64,000 nucleotides of DNA. Source: Commensalibacter oyaizuii (lineage in GTDB: Bacteria > Pseudomonadota > Alphaproteobacteria > Acetobacterales > Acetobacteraceae). Each line of letters begins with the position of its first letter. The stretch's first letter is position 1. Shown here one piece after another: positions 43,328 through 51,998 of this stretch. The stretch covers positions 1,334,501 through 1,398,500 of the forward strand of contig NZ_JASBAO010000001.1 in assembly GCF_029953265.1 (NCBI RefSeq). The letters run 5' to 3'. The notes under the pieces were generated by a model that ran no database searches, was not told the DNA's origin, and was given only the letters and a program-made list of their open reading frames with translations. Both the position numbers and the translations under genes were made by a program.

Positions 43328-44224
43328 ATGATTCGCAAATTATCCCCACTTTTTTTGCTAGGCTTCCTTGCAGCCTGTGGTGGCGCAAATAACCAAACCC
43401 AGCGTGTTGTCTATAATGCTGAAGGACAAAAAACCATTCAACAAGGGCCGGTCTATAACGATCGTGTGCCCGATTTTGCCATCCGTAATTACGAACCTTT
43501 CACAAGACAGGAGACAGTTGCATTGGCTTTACGCGAATGGCGTTTATTCAACCAACCCATCGCCGATTATGACCCTTTGCAACATCCAGAACCCACATCG
43601 CCCGACTTTAAAGCAGAACGTGCGCCTGGCCTATGGCAGCGTATCGGCGAATATTGGTGGGTTGGGATGGATCCCAGCATGAAAGAGGCCAGCTATACTG
43701 GCAAGCATAATTCTAATGGCACTGTTTTTGATTTTAGAACAGACGGGCATTATGCATGGTCTGCTGCTTTCATTTCTTATATTATGCGAATTGCAGGGGC
43801 AAATGATCGTTTCCCCTATTCACCCAATCATGCAACCTATATCAATGCATCAGCCTCTGGCACCTCTCCTATCTTAAGGGCTCAGGATCCAGCATCTTAT
43901 GCCCCTCAGTTGGGGGATCTGATCTGTACTGCTAGAGGGAAAAATAGAAACAGCATACGCTTTTCCAGCCTTCCTACGGGTTATATGTTCCCAGCACATT
44001 GCGGTATTGTTGTAAATACTAACCAAAATGCAGAACCTTTTGGACATCAACTCAGCATTATTGGGGGAAACGTGGATGATTCCGTTGCACTAACCCACGT
44101 CCCAACCGATGTAACAGGAAAAATAGCCAGTCCCGAAGGGGCAAGTTACGATTCTCGTTATCCATGGTGTGTCGTTATTCAAGTTTTATACGAAGCAGAT
44201 ACAACCCCACCATCAGATCGTTAA
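43328..44224 (+). CDS. DUF2272 lipoprotein
   Basis: Encodes 298 residues with a lipoprotein signal; lipobox LAAC puts the lipidated Cys at residue 17. The DUF2272 domain spans about 65-285 with QRIGEYWWVGM, WSAAFISYIMRIAG, PQLGDLICTARG and FPAHCGIVV. DUF2272 resembles the NlpC/P60-CHAP fold, where Cys and His would hydrolyse peptidoglycan peptides or amides; the Asp-Leu-Ile-Cys and Ala-His-Cys stretches are candidates, but catalysis is unproven. Probably outer-membrane anchored facing the periplasm. Its 3' end is six bases from the convergent rhodanese gene. Confidence 0.85.
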   Translation: MIRKLSPLFLLGFLAACGGANNQTQRVVYNAEGQKTIQQGPVYNDRVPDFAIRNYEPFTRQETVALALREWRLFNQPIADYDPLQHPEPTSPDFKAERAPGLWQRIGEYWWVGMDPSMKEASYTGKHNSNGTVFDFRTDGHYAWSAAFISYIMRIAGANDRFPYSPNHATYINASASGTSPILRAQDPASYAPQLGDLICTARGKNRNSIRFSSLPTGYMFPAHCGIVVNTNQNAEPFGHQLSIIGGNVDDSVALTHVPTDVTGKIASPEGASYDSRYPWCVVIQVLYEADTTPPSDR

Positions 44225-44230
44225 AACAAA

Positions 44231-44638
44231 CTATAGCCGAGTATAGGGAAGTTGCTCGGCTAACCATCCTGCTATTTTGCCCGTTTTGCCGTCAATATCA
44301 CTGGGCCCTTCAAATCCATCTTTAACATTAATCACAGTTGCAAACCCTGCCTGTTGTGCCAATTGTGCCGACATCATGCTACGTTTACCTGAACGACAAA
44401 TAAAATATAAGGAATGTTTAGGTGTTATACCAGCCTCTTGCAGCTGAGAAACAAAATCCCTATTTCGTTCCCCTTGAATAGTTTGTAAACTAACCTTTAC
44501 CACTTGCTTTCCAATCGAGGCCAATTCTGGATATCCAACTTGCGCCCATTCCTCTGGGGTACGGACATCAATTAATACAGCATTACCATCATTTTTTAGG
44601 TTTTCCCAGGTTTCCTTAGGTGTTTTTTCGTCAATCAT
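44231..44638 (-). CDS. rhodanese-like sulfurtransferase
   Basis: A single-domain 135-residue rhodanese. The active loop is ICRSGKRS with Cys81; VLIDVRTPEEWAQVGYPELA is the CH2A-type N-terminal motif. The start at 44638 is chosen for the GAAGGAAAG site seven bases upstream; a second ATG lies nine codons earlier. Such proteins carry persulfide sulfur between enzymes, in the cytoplasm here since no signal is seen. Partner enzymes are not evident from the neighbourhood. Confidence 0.9.
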   Translation of the reverse strand: MIDEKTPKETWENLKNDGNAVLIDVRTPEEWAQVGYPELASIGKQVVKVSLQTIQGERNRDFVSQLQEAGITPKHSLYFICRSGKRSMMSAQLAQQAGFATVINVKDGFEGPSDIDGKTGKIAGWLAEQLPYTRL

Positions 44639-44735
44639 TTTATCTTTCCTTCTTTGTATTTTCATAAATCATGCAATATATTATCATAATGGTAACTTAA
44701 TACAGATTTCATGACACTCTTAATAATTAATCATA

Positions 44736-45128
44736 ATGCGCATAATTTTTCGACGTTCAACCCAAAACCAATTCACGACAATTTTTACACTGTGGCAAGA
44801 CACTGTAAAAGCTACTCATTCTTTTTTATTCCCCAGCGATTTTAATGCCATTGAACAAGAGGTGTATTCCTTTCTTTCAAAAACACCCGTGACGATTGCT
44901 GTCAATGAACATGATGTCATTACTGGCTTTATGCTTTTAGACCATGCCCATCTTGAAGCATTATTTATTCACCCTGATTTTCATAATTTGGGTATTGGAC
45001 GAAAAACGATTAACCATGTCTTACAAAAAACGCCCTTATCCCCTTTTATATCTCAAATATACATCCCGCAAGGGGCTTCAATCCTAATTAAAGTATATGG
45101 CCAATGGAATCTTCAGCACATCTTTTAA
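44736..45128 (+). CDS. GNAT acetyltransferase, short C-terminus
   Basis: A 130-residue N-acetyltransferase of the YjaB type. HLEALFIHPDFHNLGIGRKT is the acetyl-CoA-binding motif A. The part after VLQKTP lacks the usual YxxxGF segment; KVYGQWNLQHIF may be its eroded form, and the protein is about 15 residues shorter than relatives. The 3' end overlaps the response-regulator gene by 25 bases, so coupling or a newly shortened C-terminus is possible. Substrate is unknown. Confidence 0.75.
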   Translation: MRIIFRRSTQNQFTTIFTLWQDTVKATHSFLFPSDFNAIEQEVYSFLSKTPVTIAVNEHDVITGFMLLDHAHLEALFIHPDFHNLGIGRKTINHVLQKTPLSPFISQIYIPQGASILIKVYGQWNLQHIF

Positions 45129-45823
45129 TCGTAGACGACGACCATGAAATCGTTGACCTGCTTTCCCAATTTTTAAAACGTCACCACTTTAAGATCAGCT
45201 TTGCCTATAATGGTGAAGAAACACGTCAAGTATGGAAAAATCACACTTTTGATTTGGTGATCTTGGACCTGATGTTACCCAAAGAAAGCGGTTTTGAAAT
45301 TGCTCATTGGTTAAGAAAACAAGAAGATGTTCCCATCATTATGTTAACAGCAATGGGTGACGAAGCAGATCGTATTATTGGCCTTGAATTGGGGGCTGAT
45401 GATTATTTGGCAAAACCCTTTAATCCACGAGAATTATTGGCCCGCATTCACTCTGTTTTACATCGCTCTCGTAGACAGATTATTTCAGAAAATGCTGGGC
45501 AAACAAAAATTGTACAGTTTGGAAATTGGACATTAAACCTTACCACTCGACAATTATTAAATATAGAAAAAACAGAAATATCCTTAACGGGAAAGGAATA
45601 TGATTTGTTACTGGCGTTAATCGAACATGCCCCACAAGTTGTAACCCGCGAAACTCTTTCTGATATCTTATATGGACACGAATTACCACCGCTGGATCGC
45701 ACCATTGATGTAACGCTTAGTCGTTTGAGGCGCAAACTACAAGATGATGGCAGACAGTCACAAATTATCAAAACTGTTCATCGTGGCGGTTATGTTTTGG
45801 CCTTACCAGTACGATATGTCTAA
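45104..45823 (+). CDS. OmpR-family response regulator
   Basis: A 239-residue regulator with an N-terminal receiver (LLIVDDDHEIVDLL, phosphoryl Asp55 in LVILDLMLP, Thr and Lys in MLTAMGD and AKPFNPRELL) and a C-terminal winged-helix DNA-binding domain (LTGKEYDLLLAL, RTIDVTLSRLRRKL, VHRGGYVLA). It overlaps the kinase gene by eight bases, so the pair is one two-component system. The layout and the kinase sequence resemble OmpR/EnvZ, suggesting envelope or osmotic control, but target genes are unknown. Confidence 0.94.
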   Translation: MESSAHLLIVDDDHEIVDLLSQFLKRHHFKISFAYNGEETRQVWKNHTFDLVILDLMLPKESGFEIAHWLRKQEDVPIIMLTAMGDEADRIIGLELGADDYLAKPFNPRELLARIHSVLHRSRRQIISENAGQTKIVQFGNWTLNLTTRQLLNIEKTEISLTGKEYDLLLALIEHAPQVVTRETLSDILYGHELPPLDRTIDVTLSRLRRKLQDDGRQSQIIKTVHRGGYVLALPVRYV

Positions 45824-47201
45824 ATTTTTTCAAGAAAAATGGCGTTTTTTCCCTGCTTCTCTTGCAGCAAGAACTGCAACATTACTAATCGTTGGCATGG
45901 GATTGATTGAAGTATGTGGTTTGCTGATCCATACAATGGATCGACTTGATTTTGATCGAATAACCCAAGAACAAGAAGCTGCAAACCGTGCCACCGCCAT
46001 CTATCGTGATATTTCAGAGGTAGATAGTAAAGATCGTATTGATGAAATTGATGACCTTGACCCTATCCATGGCTTTACCATTTTTTTATCTTCGAAACCT
46101 GATTTACAAAAAATACAACCTAGATCTCAAAAACTAGAACAAACCGTATCCCATCTGCTTACAACTGTTTTATTTCCCCCCGAACTGCGGCCTCTTAAAA
46201 TTATTGCTGCTTCTAATCGTCGTACTCACAAAAGTGCCATCGCCTTTCAATTACCTGACGACAAACAATGGCTGAATATTACGTATACGCTTTCTTCCCC
46301 TAACCCCTTTAATTCCGCAACATTTCCGATTGCCTTTTTTGTCATGGCAACCGCAACAGGATTGTTAACCTTGTGGGGGGTGCGCAGATTAATCGCCCCT
46401 GTTGGCACATTAGCCGCCGCCGCCGAGCGTCTGGGACAAGACGTTAATGCACCTCCACTTCCTGAAACAGGTCCAATAGAAGTTGCACGGGCAGCGCGAG
46501 CCTTTAACAATATGGCCCATCGTATTAATCGTTTTGTTAATGATCGTACACAGTTGCTGTTGGCCATTGGGCATGATCTGAGAACACCAATTACTCGTTT
46601 AAAATTAAGATCAGAATTTATTGACGATCCAACATTACAGCGTAAATTCATCGCTGATCTCGACGAACTGGAAAGCATGATCAATGCAACCCTTGCCTTT
46701 GGTAAAGACAGCGCCCGTCATGAACCTATAATTTCGCTGGATTTGACCACTTTAATTCAGACCCTGATTGATGAGTTACAAGAAACACATCCAGAACACG
46801 CTGATCGTATTATTTTATGCGAGCCAATTCCCCACATTATTATCAAAGGTCGTCCCATAAATCTAAAGCGTGCATTGCAAAATTTGATGGAAAATGCTCT
46901 AAAATATGGAGGGAATGTCTCTGTCACCTTAGAAGTGGATACAACCCATAATTACGATTTTCACAATGATAAACGCATCAATATTTTAATCGAAGATGAC
47001 GGCCCTGGTATAGAAGAAGACTCCTTGGACTATGTATTTGAACCATTTGTGCGTATGGAAACTAGTCGCAACCGAACCACTGGTGGTACGGGCTTGGGAT
47101 TATCAATTACTCGTAATATTTTACGCGGCCAAGGTGGAGATATTATATTATATAATCGATCCCCCCATGGCTTATGCGCCAAAGTTACACTGGTTGGATA
47201 A
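45816..47201 (+). CDS. EnvZ-like sensor histidine kinase
   Basis: A 461-residue membrane kinase starting at ATG 45816, which overlaps the regulator stop. Two transmembrane helices (about 15-40 and 155-180) flank a periplasmic sensor of about 115 residues. HAMP follows (IAPVGTLAAAAERLGQDV), then the DHp box GHDLRTPITRLKLR with His253, and the ATPase with NLMENALKYGG, EDDGPGIEE and GGTGLGLSITR. The DRTQLLLAIGHDLRTP region is of EnvZ type. It partners with the regulator encoded directly upstream. The signal is not deducible. Confidence 0.93.
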   Translation: MSKFFQEKWRFFPASLAARTATLLIVGMGLIEVCGLLIHTMDRLDFDRITQEQEAANRATAIYRDISEVDSKDRIDEIDDLDPIHGFTIFLSSKPDLQKIQPRSQKLEQTVSHLLTTVLFPPELRPLKIIAASNRRTHKSAIAFQLPDDKQWLNITYTLSSPNPFNSATFPIAFFVMATATGLLTLWGVRRLIAPVGTLAAAAERLGQDVNAPPLPETGPIEVARAARAFNNMAHRINRFVNDRTQLLLAIGHDLRTPITRLKLRSEFIDDPTLQRKFIADLDELESMINATLAFGKDSARHEPIISLDLTTLIQTLIDELQETHPEHADRIILCEPIPHIIIKGRPINLKRALQNLMENALKYGGNVSVTLEVDTTHNYDFHNDKRINILIEDDGPGIEEDSLDYVFEPFVRMETSRNRTTGGTGLGLSITRNILRGQGGDIILYNRSPHGLCAKVTLVG

Positions 47202-47284
47202 ACCTCTTTACTTTAGGAAAATCTTGCATTCACTGGCAAAAAATGGCACAGCATAAACATGCGTGTTCCAGTTTAGGTTTTGCC

Positions 47285-47863
47285 ATGTTAAGACGTTTAT
47301 ATGATCGTGCCTTACAATTAGCTGCCAGTCGCTATGCAACCTTATGGTTGGCTATTATTGCATTCTCTGAAGCTAGCTTTTTCCCCATCCCCCCAGATGC
47401 ACTATTATGTCCCATGATTTTAGCAAAACGCGCCAAAGCTTGGTTTTATGCGACCGTCTGCACAATATCTAGCGTTTTAGGGGGCTTGCTGGGTTGGATT
47501 ATAGGGGCATTTTTATTGCAATATATTGCCATGCCGATTGTCCACTTTTATCACGCCGAGGGGCAACTACTGGCTCTACAACAAAAATTTAACGAATATG
47601 GTGTTTGGATCATTTTGATCAAAGGGCTAACCCCCATCCCGTTTAAATTTGTAACCATAGCATCTGGGGCTGCTCATTTCTCGCTAATTCCTTTTATGAC
47701 AGCAAGCTTGATTACACGAGGTGTTAGATTTTTCATTGAAGCAGCATTGCTTTATAAATTTGGTCCACCTATTCAAGATTTTATTGAAAAACGCATGATC
47801 TGGGTTGCAACAGCCTTTTGCCTATTAATCATTGGTGGCATTTTTGCGTTAAAATATATTTAA
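47285..47863 (+). CDS. YqaA/DedA-like (VTT domain) membrane protein
   Basis: A 192-residue inner-membrane protein. The start at 47285 (MLRRLYDRALQLAA) matches how the family begins and has AGG seven bases upstream; the frame itself runs 37 codons further back into the kinase gene. Conserved stretches are SEASFFPIPPDALL, SSVLGGLLGWIIG and IKGLTPIPFKFVTIASGAA. The SNARE-associated/VTT fold is linked to lipid scrambling or transport in DedA proteins. It may be co-transcribed with the two-component genes. Confidence 0.88.
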   Translation: MLRRLYDRALQLAASRYATLWLAIIAFSEASFFPIPPDALLCPMILAKRAKAWFYATVCTISSVLGGLLGWIIGAFLLQYIAMPIVHFYHAEGQLLALQQKFNEYGVWIILIKGLTPIPFKFVTIASGAAHFSLIPFMTASLITRGVRFFIEAALLYKFGPPIQDFIEKRMIWVATAFCLLIIGGIFALKYI

Positions 47864-47880
47864 ATTCAACGTGTAATATA

Positions 47881-47921
47881 ACGCTTATTTTTTCTGATAT
47901 TGATCAAAAATAGATAAGCGT
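47881..47921. terminator. hairpin between convergent genes
   Basis: ACGCTTAT (47881-47888) and ATAAGCGT (47914-47921) pair, extended by an internal T/A stretch. It lies between the VTT protein gene and the convergent gene at 47939. A clear T-run is missing. Confidence 0.5.
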
Positions 47922-47938
47922 CTCAATCCTTTAACTAA

Positions 47939-48313
47939 TCAATTATTTGGCACTCGTTTTATTTTTAAGCTTTTTTGCAAAGCACGTGTGTAATCTTTCA
48001 ATTGTGTATCAGACAACACAAAACCAACAGCACCATAACCAGGATGCTGAAAAGCCAATAGAGTACCGTTCACATTATTATCTCTTTGTACTGCCCACTT
48101 TGTTTGATAAGCAGGCTTGATATGAGCCCCCGTAATTTCAGGCAATTTTTGCCCCTCTGCCATTGCCCACCTAACAGTACCTAAAACCCGAATCAAATCT
48201 TCTAATTCTGCTTGGTTTAACTCAAGAGGTTTTTCTTCAATTTTACCATCTTTGAAAGTAAGCGTAATTTTTTTTCGATCCTCAGATATTTTGATATTAA
48301 TATCAGTACTCAT
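47939..48313 (-). CDS. hypothetical protein, 124 residues
   Basis: A soluble protein without signal peptide or membrane segment. It begins with strand-like INIKISEDRKKITLTFKDG, a central LNQAELEDLIRVLGTVRWAMAEG helix and an end VGFVLSDTQLKDYTRALQKSLK. A GAGGGTG site stands before the ATG. The pattern suggests a small alpha/beta protein, but I know no family. It may be restricted to related bacteria. Confidence 0.7.
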   Translation of the reverse strand: MSTDINIKISEDRKKITLTFKDGKIEEKPLELNQAELEDLIRVLGTVRWAMAEGQKLPEITGAHIKPAYQTKWAVQRDNNVNGTLLAFQHPGYGAVGFVLSDTQLKDYTRALQKSLKIKRVPNN

Positions 48314-48381
48314 AACACCCTCTACTTTTTGTTCTCTATTTATTAATTAACTTTTATTATAAATCCAAAATAAAATCATTA

Positions 48382-49272
48382 TTAATCGTTTACTTGTCCT
48401 TTCCCACCCCATATCCACCACGATGGATAACGCTCAGACAATAATTTAGCAGCCTGTACAGCCTGTGCTTTACTTTCAAATATCCCAAAACAAGTTGCCC
48501 CAGAACCACTCATTCTGGAAAAACGACAAAAAGGCAATACTTTGATTGCATCCAACACTGTCAGAATTTCTGGTTTTAATGAACATGCTGCATCTTGTAA
48601 ATCATTAGATAATGTTAATAAATTTTGAATAAATTTCTCGAAATCTAATTGTCCATTTAAAACAGCACGGTCAGAAAATACGGGATCTCTTCTACGAAAA
48701 ATATCAGCAGTGGGAACCGCCTCCCCATGATTAACTAAGACCATTCCAAAATCAGGGATTATTGGAAATTTTGACAATTGCTCACCAATACCCTCCATTC
48801 GCTGGGCAACAGGTGTCATACATACAGGAACATCAGCCCCCAATTGCAACGCCATATCCGTCATAACAGCAGCAGGAATTTCTAAATTCCAATAGCGTGT
48901 TAATAATCGTAAAGCGGCTGCCCCATCAGCAGATCCCCCTCCAATTCCCGAAGCAACAGGTAGCATTTTTTCCAAATGAAGCTGTACAGGGGGTAAATCC
49001 ATACCTATATAGGTGCTTAATCGATGGGCCGCTTTAATGATTAAGTTATTGTCAGTCGCTTCATTTTTTAAGGGGCCAGAAAACGGTCCTGTAATGTCTA
49101 AAGCAACCCATGTTTTTTGATCTTCGTCTGCAGCTTGAACTGTTAATTTATCACCTATTTCTGGAAAAACTGCCAAACTATCTAATAAATGATAACCGTC
49201 CGCCCGTTTTCCTGTAACATGTAAATATAAATTAATCTTTGCGTATGCGTTTTCTTCCATGATCAATGACAT
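48382..49272 (-). CDS. ispE: 4-diphosphocytidyl-2-C-methyl-D-erythritol kinase IspE
   Basis: A 296-residue GHMP kinase of the MEP isoprenoid pathway. ENAYAKINLYLHVTGKRADGYH is the substrate-binding start (Lys and His), LPVASGIGGGSADGAAAL is the ATP loop, and SRMSGSGATCFGIF the GHMP C-terminal motif. It lies seven bases after a TPR-protein gene and is likely co-transcribed. The product feeds the same precursor pool that dxs in this window starts and that the hopanoid genes use. Confidence 0.95.
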   Translation of the reverse strand: MSLIMEENAYAKINLYLHVTGKRADGYHLLDSLAVFPEIGDKLTVQAADEDQKTWVALDITGPFSGPLKNEATDNNLIIKAAHRLSTYIGMDLPPVQLHLEKMLPVASGIGGGSADGAAALRLLTRYWNLEIPAAVMTDMALQLGADVPVCMTPVAQRMEGIGEQLSKFPIIPDFGMVLVNHGEAVPTADIFRRRDPVFSDRAVLNGQLDFEKFIQNLLTLSNDLQDAACSLKPEILTVLDAIKVLPFCRFSRMSGSGATCFGIFESKAQAVQAAKLLSERYPSWWIWGGKGQVND

Positions 49273-49279
49273 TTATTAC

Positions 49280-51040
49280 TTATCTTTTCTTCTGACGGAC
49301 TGGATTAGGAAATCCATTCTCTTTAACATTTTGCAACGCTTTTAAAATTAATTCTTTCACATCTGGTGCAGGGGAACAGGTCAATGCAACATTCCATTGA
49401 TTAACAGCTTCTTGATAACGTCCATCTTTCCAATAAGCCACACCCAAATGATAATTGAGCTCTGGATCTTGTGGAATTGTTTCTGATGCTTTTTCCAATT
49501 GCTTTACCGCTTCACCAACATCCCCGTTCATTAACATTGCCCATCCCAGACTATCCCGAATGGCCCCTTCCTTTGGGGCTATATCAATGGCTTTTTGCAA
49601 TAAAATTTGCGCTTGTTTTAGATTATGCTTTCTAAGGGCCCATGAATATCCTAAATAATTCAATAACATTGGTTCATTAGGGGCAAAATCTAGTGCTTGT
49701 CGTAAATCTTTTTCAGCTTTGTCCCATTGACCCAATTTTTCATACGCAATAGCTCTGGCAAAATAAACAGGCCACATAGTATTATTCAAATTCTTAGTTA
49801 GTGAAATTACCTTGGTATATGTTTCAGCAGCAGCTTTATAATTTTTTTGATCAAAATATAAATCAGCCAATGCCTGCCATATATCAGCAGATTCTGGATA
49901 TGTTATTAGTAATGATTTTAATTCTTTTTCAGCTTGTAAAGATGAATCCGTTAATGCATTTAATCGTGCAACCCGTAATTCTATGACAGTCTTTAAAGAA
50001 TCGTTAGAAGCCACAGGCAATAAAACATCTTTAGCCGCCGTTAGGTTTTTATCTTGTGCTAAAATCGTTGATAACATGATCTTAGCAGTTGATAGATCTG
50101 GATTTAATTTCAAAGCAAAACGCAAAAAGATCTGTTCCGTATGCAAGGCAACTTTGTTGGCTATTGTTTGATCATCATCGTCACCTGATTGTGATACTAA
50201 TTCTTGTTGAATTAATGAGGCCATTGCCAAATAAACCTGGGCAATTGCTTGTTGTGCATTTTGAATGGGAAGTTGTTTTAAACTATTTTGTAGATCCTTT
50301 TTTGAAACTAACAAAAAAGGCAGATTATCGACCAAACTATCAACCATGGCATCCGCTTTGCCCACACGATTATGCTGTACTAACCAATGTCCATAGGTTT
50401 GAACCAATAACAAATCCACCCCGGGGAAAAGCTTATCAGCCTTTTCAAACAAAATCCCAGCCTTCTGATCTTGATGATCCAACGCATACATCATAGCCTC
50501 ATGCAGCAAATAAAGACCTGCTATAGGACTGTGTTGACTAGCTTGAGATAATAAAGCAAATGCGGCCTCTTTTTGCCCAGCACCATACAGACACCATGCG
50601 CGTAACAAAGGGTATGTCATTTGACTAAATGCATCACCTGGTGGATTAGAAAAATATTTTAACGCATTTTCCCATTGCCCCTTTACAATAGCATCATTGG
50701 CCAGAACCAAATCTGCAATAGGGTCTTTGACCGAAGAAGCCAATTTTACCGCAATATCATTACCTGATAACACACCATGATAAAACGTCATACGTCGCAA
50801 CTTTTCATCGGTGGGGTTTTGGGATAAAACATTGCTGTATAAAGATGCAGCCGACATATTGTCGTCGGTCCTGGCTGCGAAAACGGCAGCTAAATAATCC
50901 CCATACCCGCCTTTTTTATGCTCGAACGTCACAACCGGGTCTGGATCTTGTGCAATGGCCAGGGCTTTTGGAACCAAAGGAACATCTACAACTATAGAAA
51001 TAGATAAAAATATAGTGCATAACAAGCGTTGGCATTGCAT
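49280..51040 (-). CDS. secreted or membrane-anchored TPR protein
   Basis: Encodes 586 residues with an N-terminal hydrophobic signal (about 8-28, ending near ALA). Tetratricopeptide repeats fill the protein, clearest at DIWQALADLYFDQKNYKAAAETY, PVYFARAIAYEKLGQWDKAEKDL, PMLLNYLGYSWALRKHNLKQA and LNYHLGVAYWKDGRYQEA. Such proteins scaffold complexes in the envelope. Its close linkage to ispE (seven bases) is seen in other alphaproteobacteria. Binding partners are unknown. Confidence 0.9.
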   Translation of the reverse strand: MQCQRLLCTIFLSISIVVDVPLVPKALAIAQDPDPVVTFEHKKGGYGDYLAAVFAARTDDNMSAASLYSNVLSQNPTDEKLRRMTFYHGVLSGNDIAVKLASSVKDPIADLVLANDAIVKGQWENALKYFSNPPGDAFSQMTYPLLRAWCLYGAGQKEAAFALLSQASQHSPIAGLYLLHEAMMYALDHQDQKAGILFEKADKLFPGVDLLLVQTYGHWLVQHNRVGKADAMVDSLVDNLPFLLVSKKDLQNSLKQLPIQNAQQAIAQVYLAMASLIQQELVSQSGDDDDQTIANKVALHTEQIFLRFALKLNPDLSTAKIMLSTILAQDKNLTAAKDVLLPVASNDSLKTVIELRVARLNALTDSSLQAEKELKSLLITYPESADIWQALADLYFDQKNYKAAAETYTKVISLTKNLNNTMWPVYFARAIAYEKLGQWDKAEKDLRQALDFAPNEPMLLNYLGYSWALRKHNLKQAQILLQKAIDIAPKEGAIRDSLGWAMLMNGDVGEAVKQLEKASETIPQDPELNYHLGVAYWKDGRYQEAVNQWNVALTCSPAPDVKELILKALQNVKENGFPNPVRQKKR

Positions 51041-51102
51041 AATGTATATCTTCTCAATTAAGCAGGGTCTTAAACAATAATAGTAGTTGATCGTAACCCA
51101 AC

Positions 51103-51873
51103 ATGTTTGATCGTTTATCTCTTTTACGTCTTTATTCAGAATGGGGTGTTGATGAAACCCTTACTTCTTTATGTACAAATCATTTAGAAAATGTAAAGCC
51201 AACAATATCGGTTTCATCAATAAAAACATCTTCTTTTGATACAGTTTCATCAATCAAGCCTCAAAATCAACCCTTACTTGCACAAAATATTGAAGAAATT
51301 TGCCAAGCAATCCAAGATTTTAAAAATTATCCCCTTTACGAAACCGCGATGCATTCTGTCTTACCCAAAGGGGATCCTCTGTCTTCTATTTTCATTATTG
51401 GCGAGGTACCTGATGCTGACGAAGATCGAAATGGTCGTGTCTTTTTTGGACAAACAGAATTTTGGTTGAATCAAATGTTCAATCTAATTGATTTAAATCT
51501 AGATACTTGTTTTCGTATGCCAATTATTCCATGGCGCCCACCAGGGGGGCGTCAGCTATCCAATAATGAATTGTCAGCATGCTTGCCCTTTCTATATAAA
51601 ACATTGGAACTCTATAAACCCAAATTTGTCATCAGCATTGGGATATTGCCTGCACGCATATTAACCCAAAAAACAACAGCGTCCATGAATCAATTAAAAG
51701 GAAAATGGCATTCTATTTCCCTGCCAGGTACAAACACACAATTAAAACTATTCCCGCTACGTCATCCATCTCAACTAAATACCAGTGCCAAAATAAGACA
51801 AGAAACATGGCGAGATTTACTTATTCTACGCTCAACGCTATCCTCAGATCCAAACCACGCAGCGAAAACGTAA
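51103..51873 (+). CDS. divergent uracil-DNA glycosylase superfamily protein
   Basis: A 256-residue protein of the family 4-like UDG superfamily. The core is IFIIGEVPDADEDRNGRVFFG, PWRPPGGRQLSNNEL, SIGILPARILT, LKGKWHSI and LRHPSQLNT. Several usual features are altered: GEAPG is GEVPD, the VGxSG segment is FGQTE, the iron-sulfur cysteine expected in FxxCxLR is absent (FKNYPLYE), and HPAYLLR has become HPSQLNT. The catalytic-site His is kept. It may have changed specificity or be losing activity. It is divergent from the TPR gene, 62 bases apart. Confidence 0.75.
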   Translation: MFDRLSLLRLYSEWGVDETLTSLCTNHLENVKPTISVSSIKTSSFDTVSSIKPQNQPLLAQNIEEICQAIQDFKNYPLYETAMHSVLPKGDPLSSIFIIGEVPDADEDRNGRVFFGQTEFWLNQMFNLIDLNLDTCFRMPIIPWRPPGGRQLSNNELSACLPFLYKTLELYKPKFVISIGILPARILTQKTTASMNQLKGKWHSISLPGTNTQLKLFPLRHPSQLNTSAKIRQETWRDLLILRSTLSSDPNHAAKT

Positions 51874-51998
51874 AATAGAAACCTTTATAATTACGCTTTA
51901 CATCTGTAATAGCTTATTTACAACAACTACAAATATTAACAAATATTAACAAAATAAACCCTTGATTTATTACTATTACCCCCTAAATTTGGTTTATT

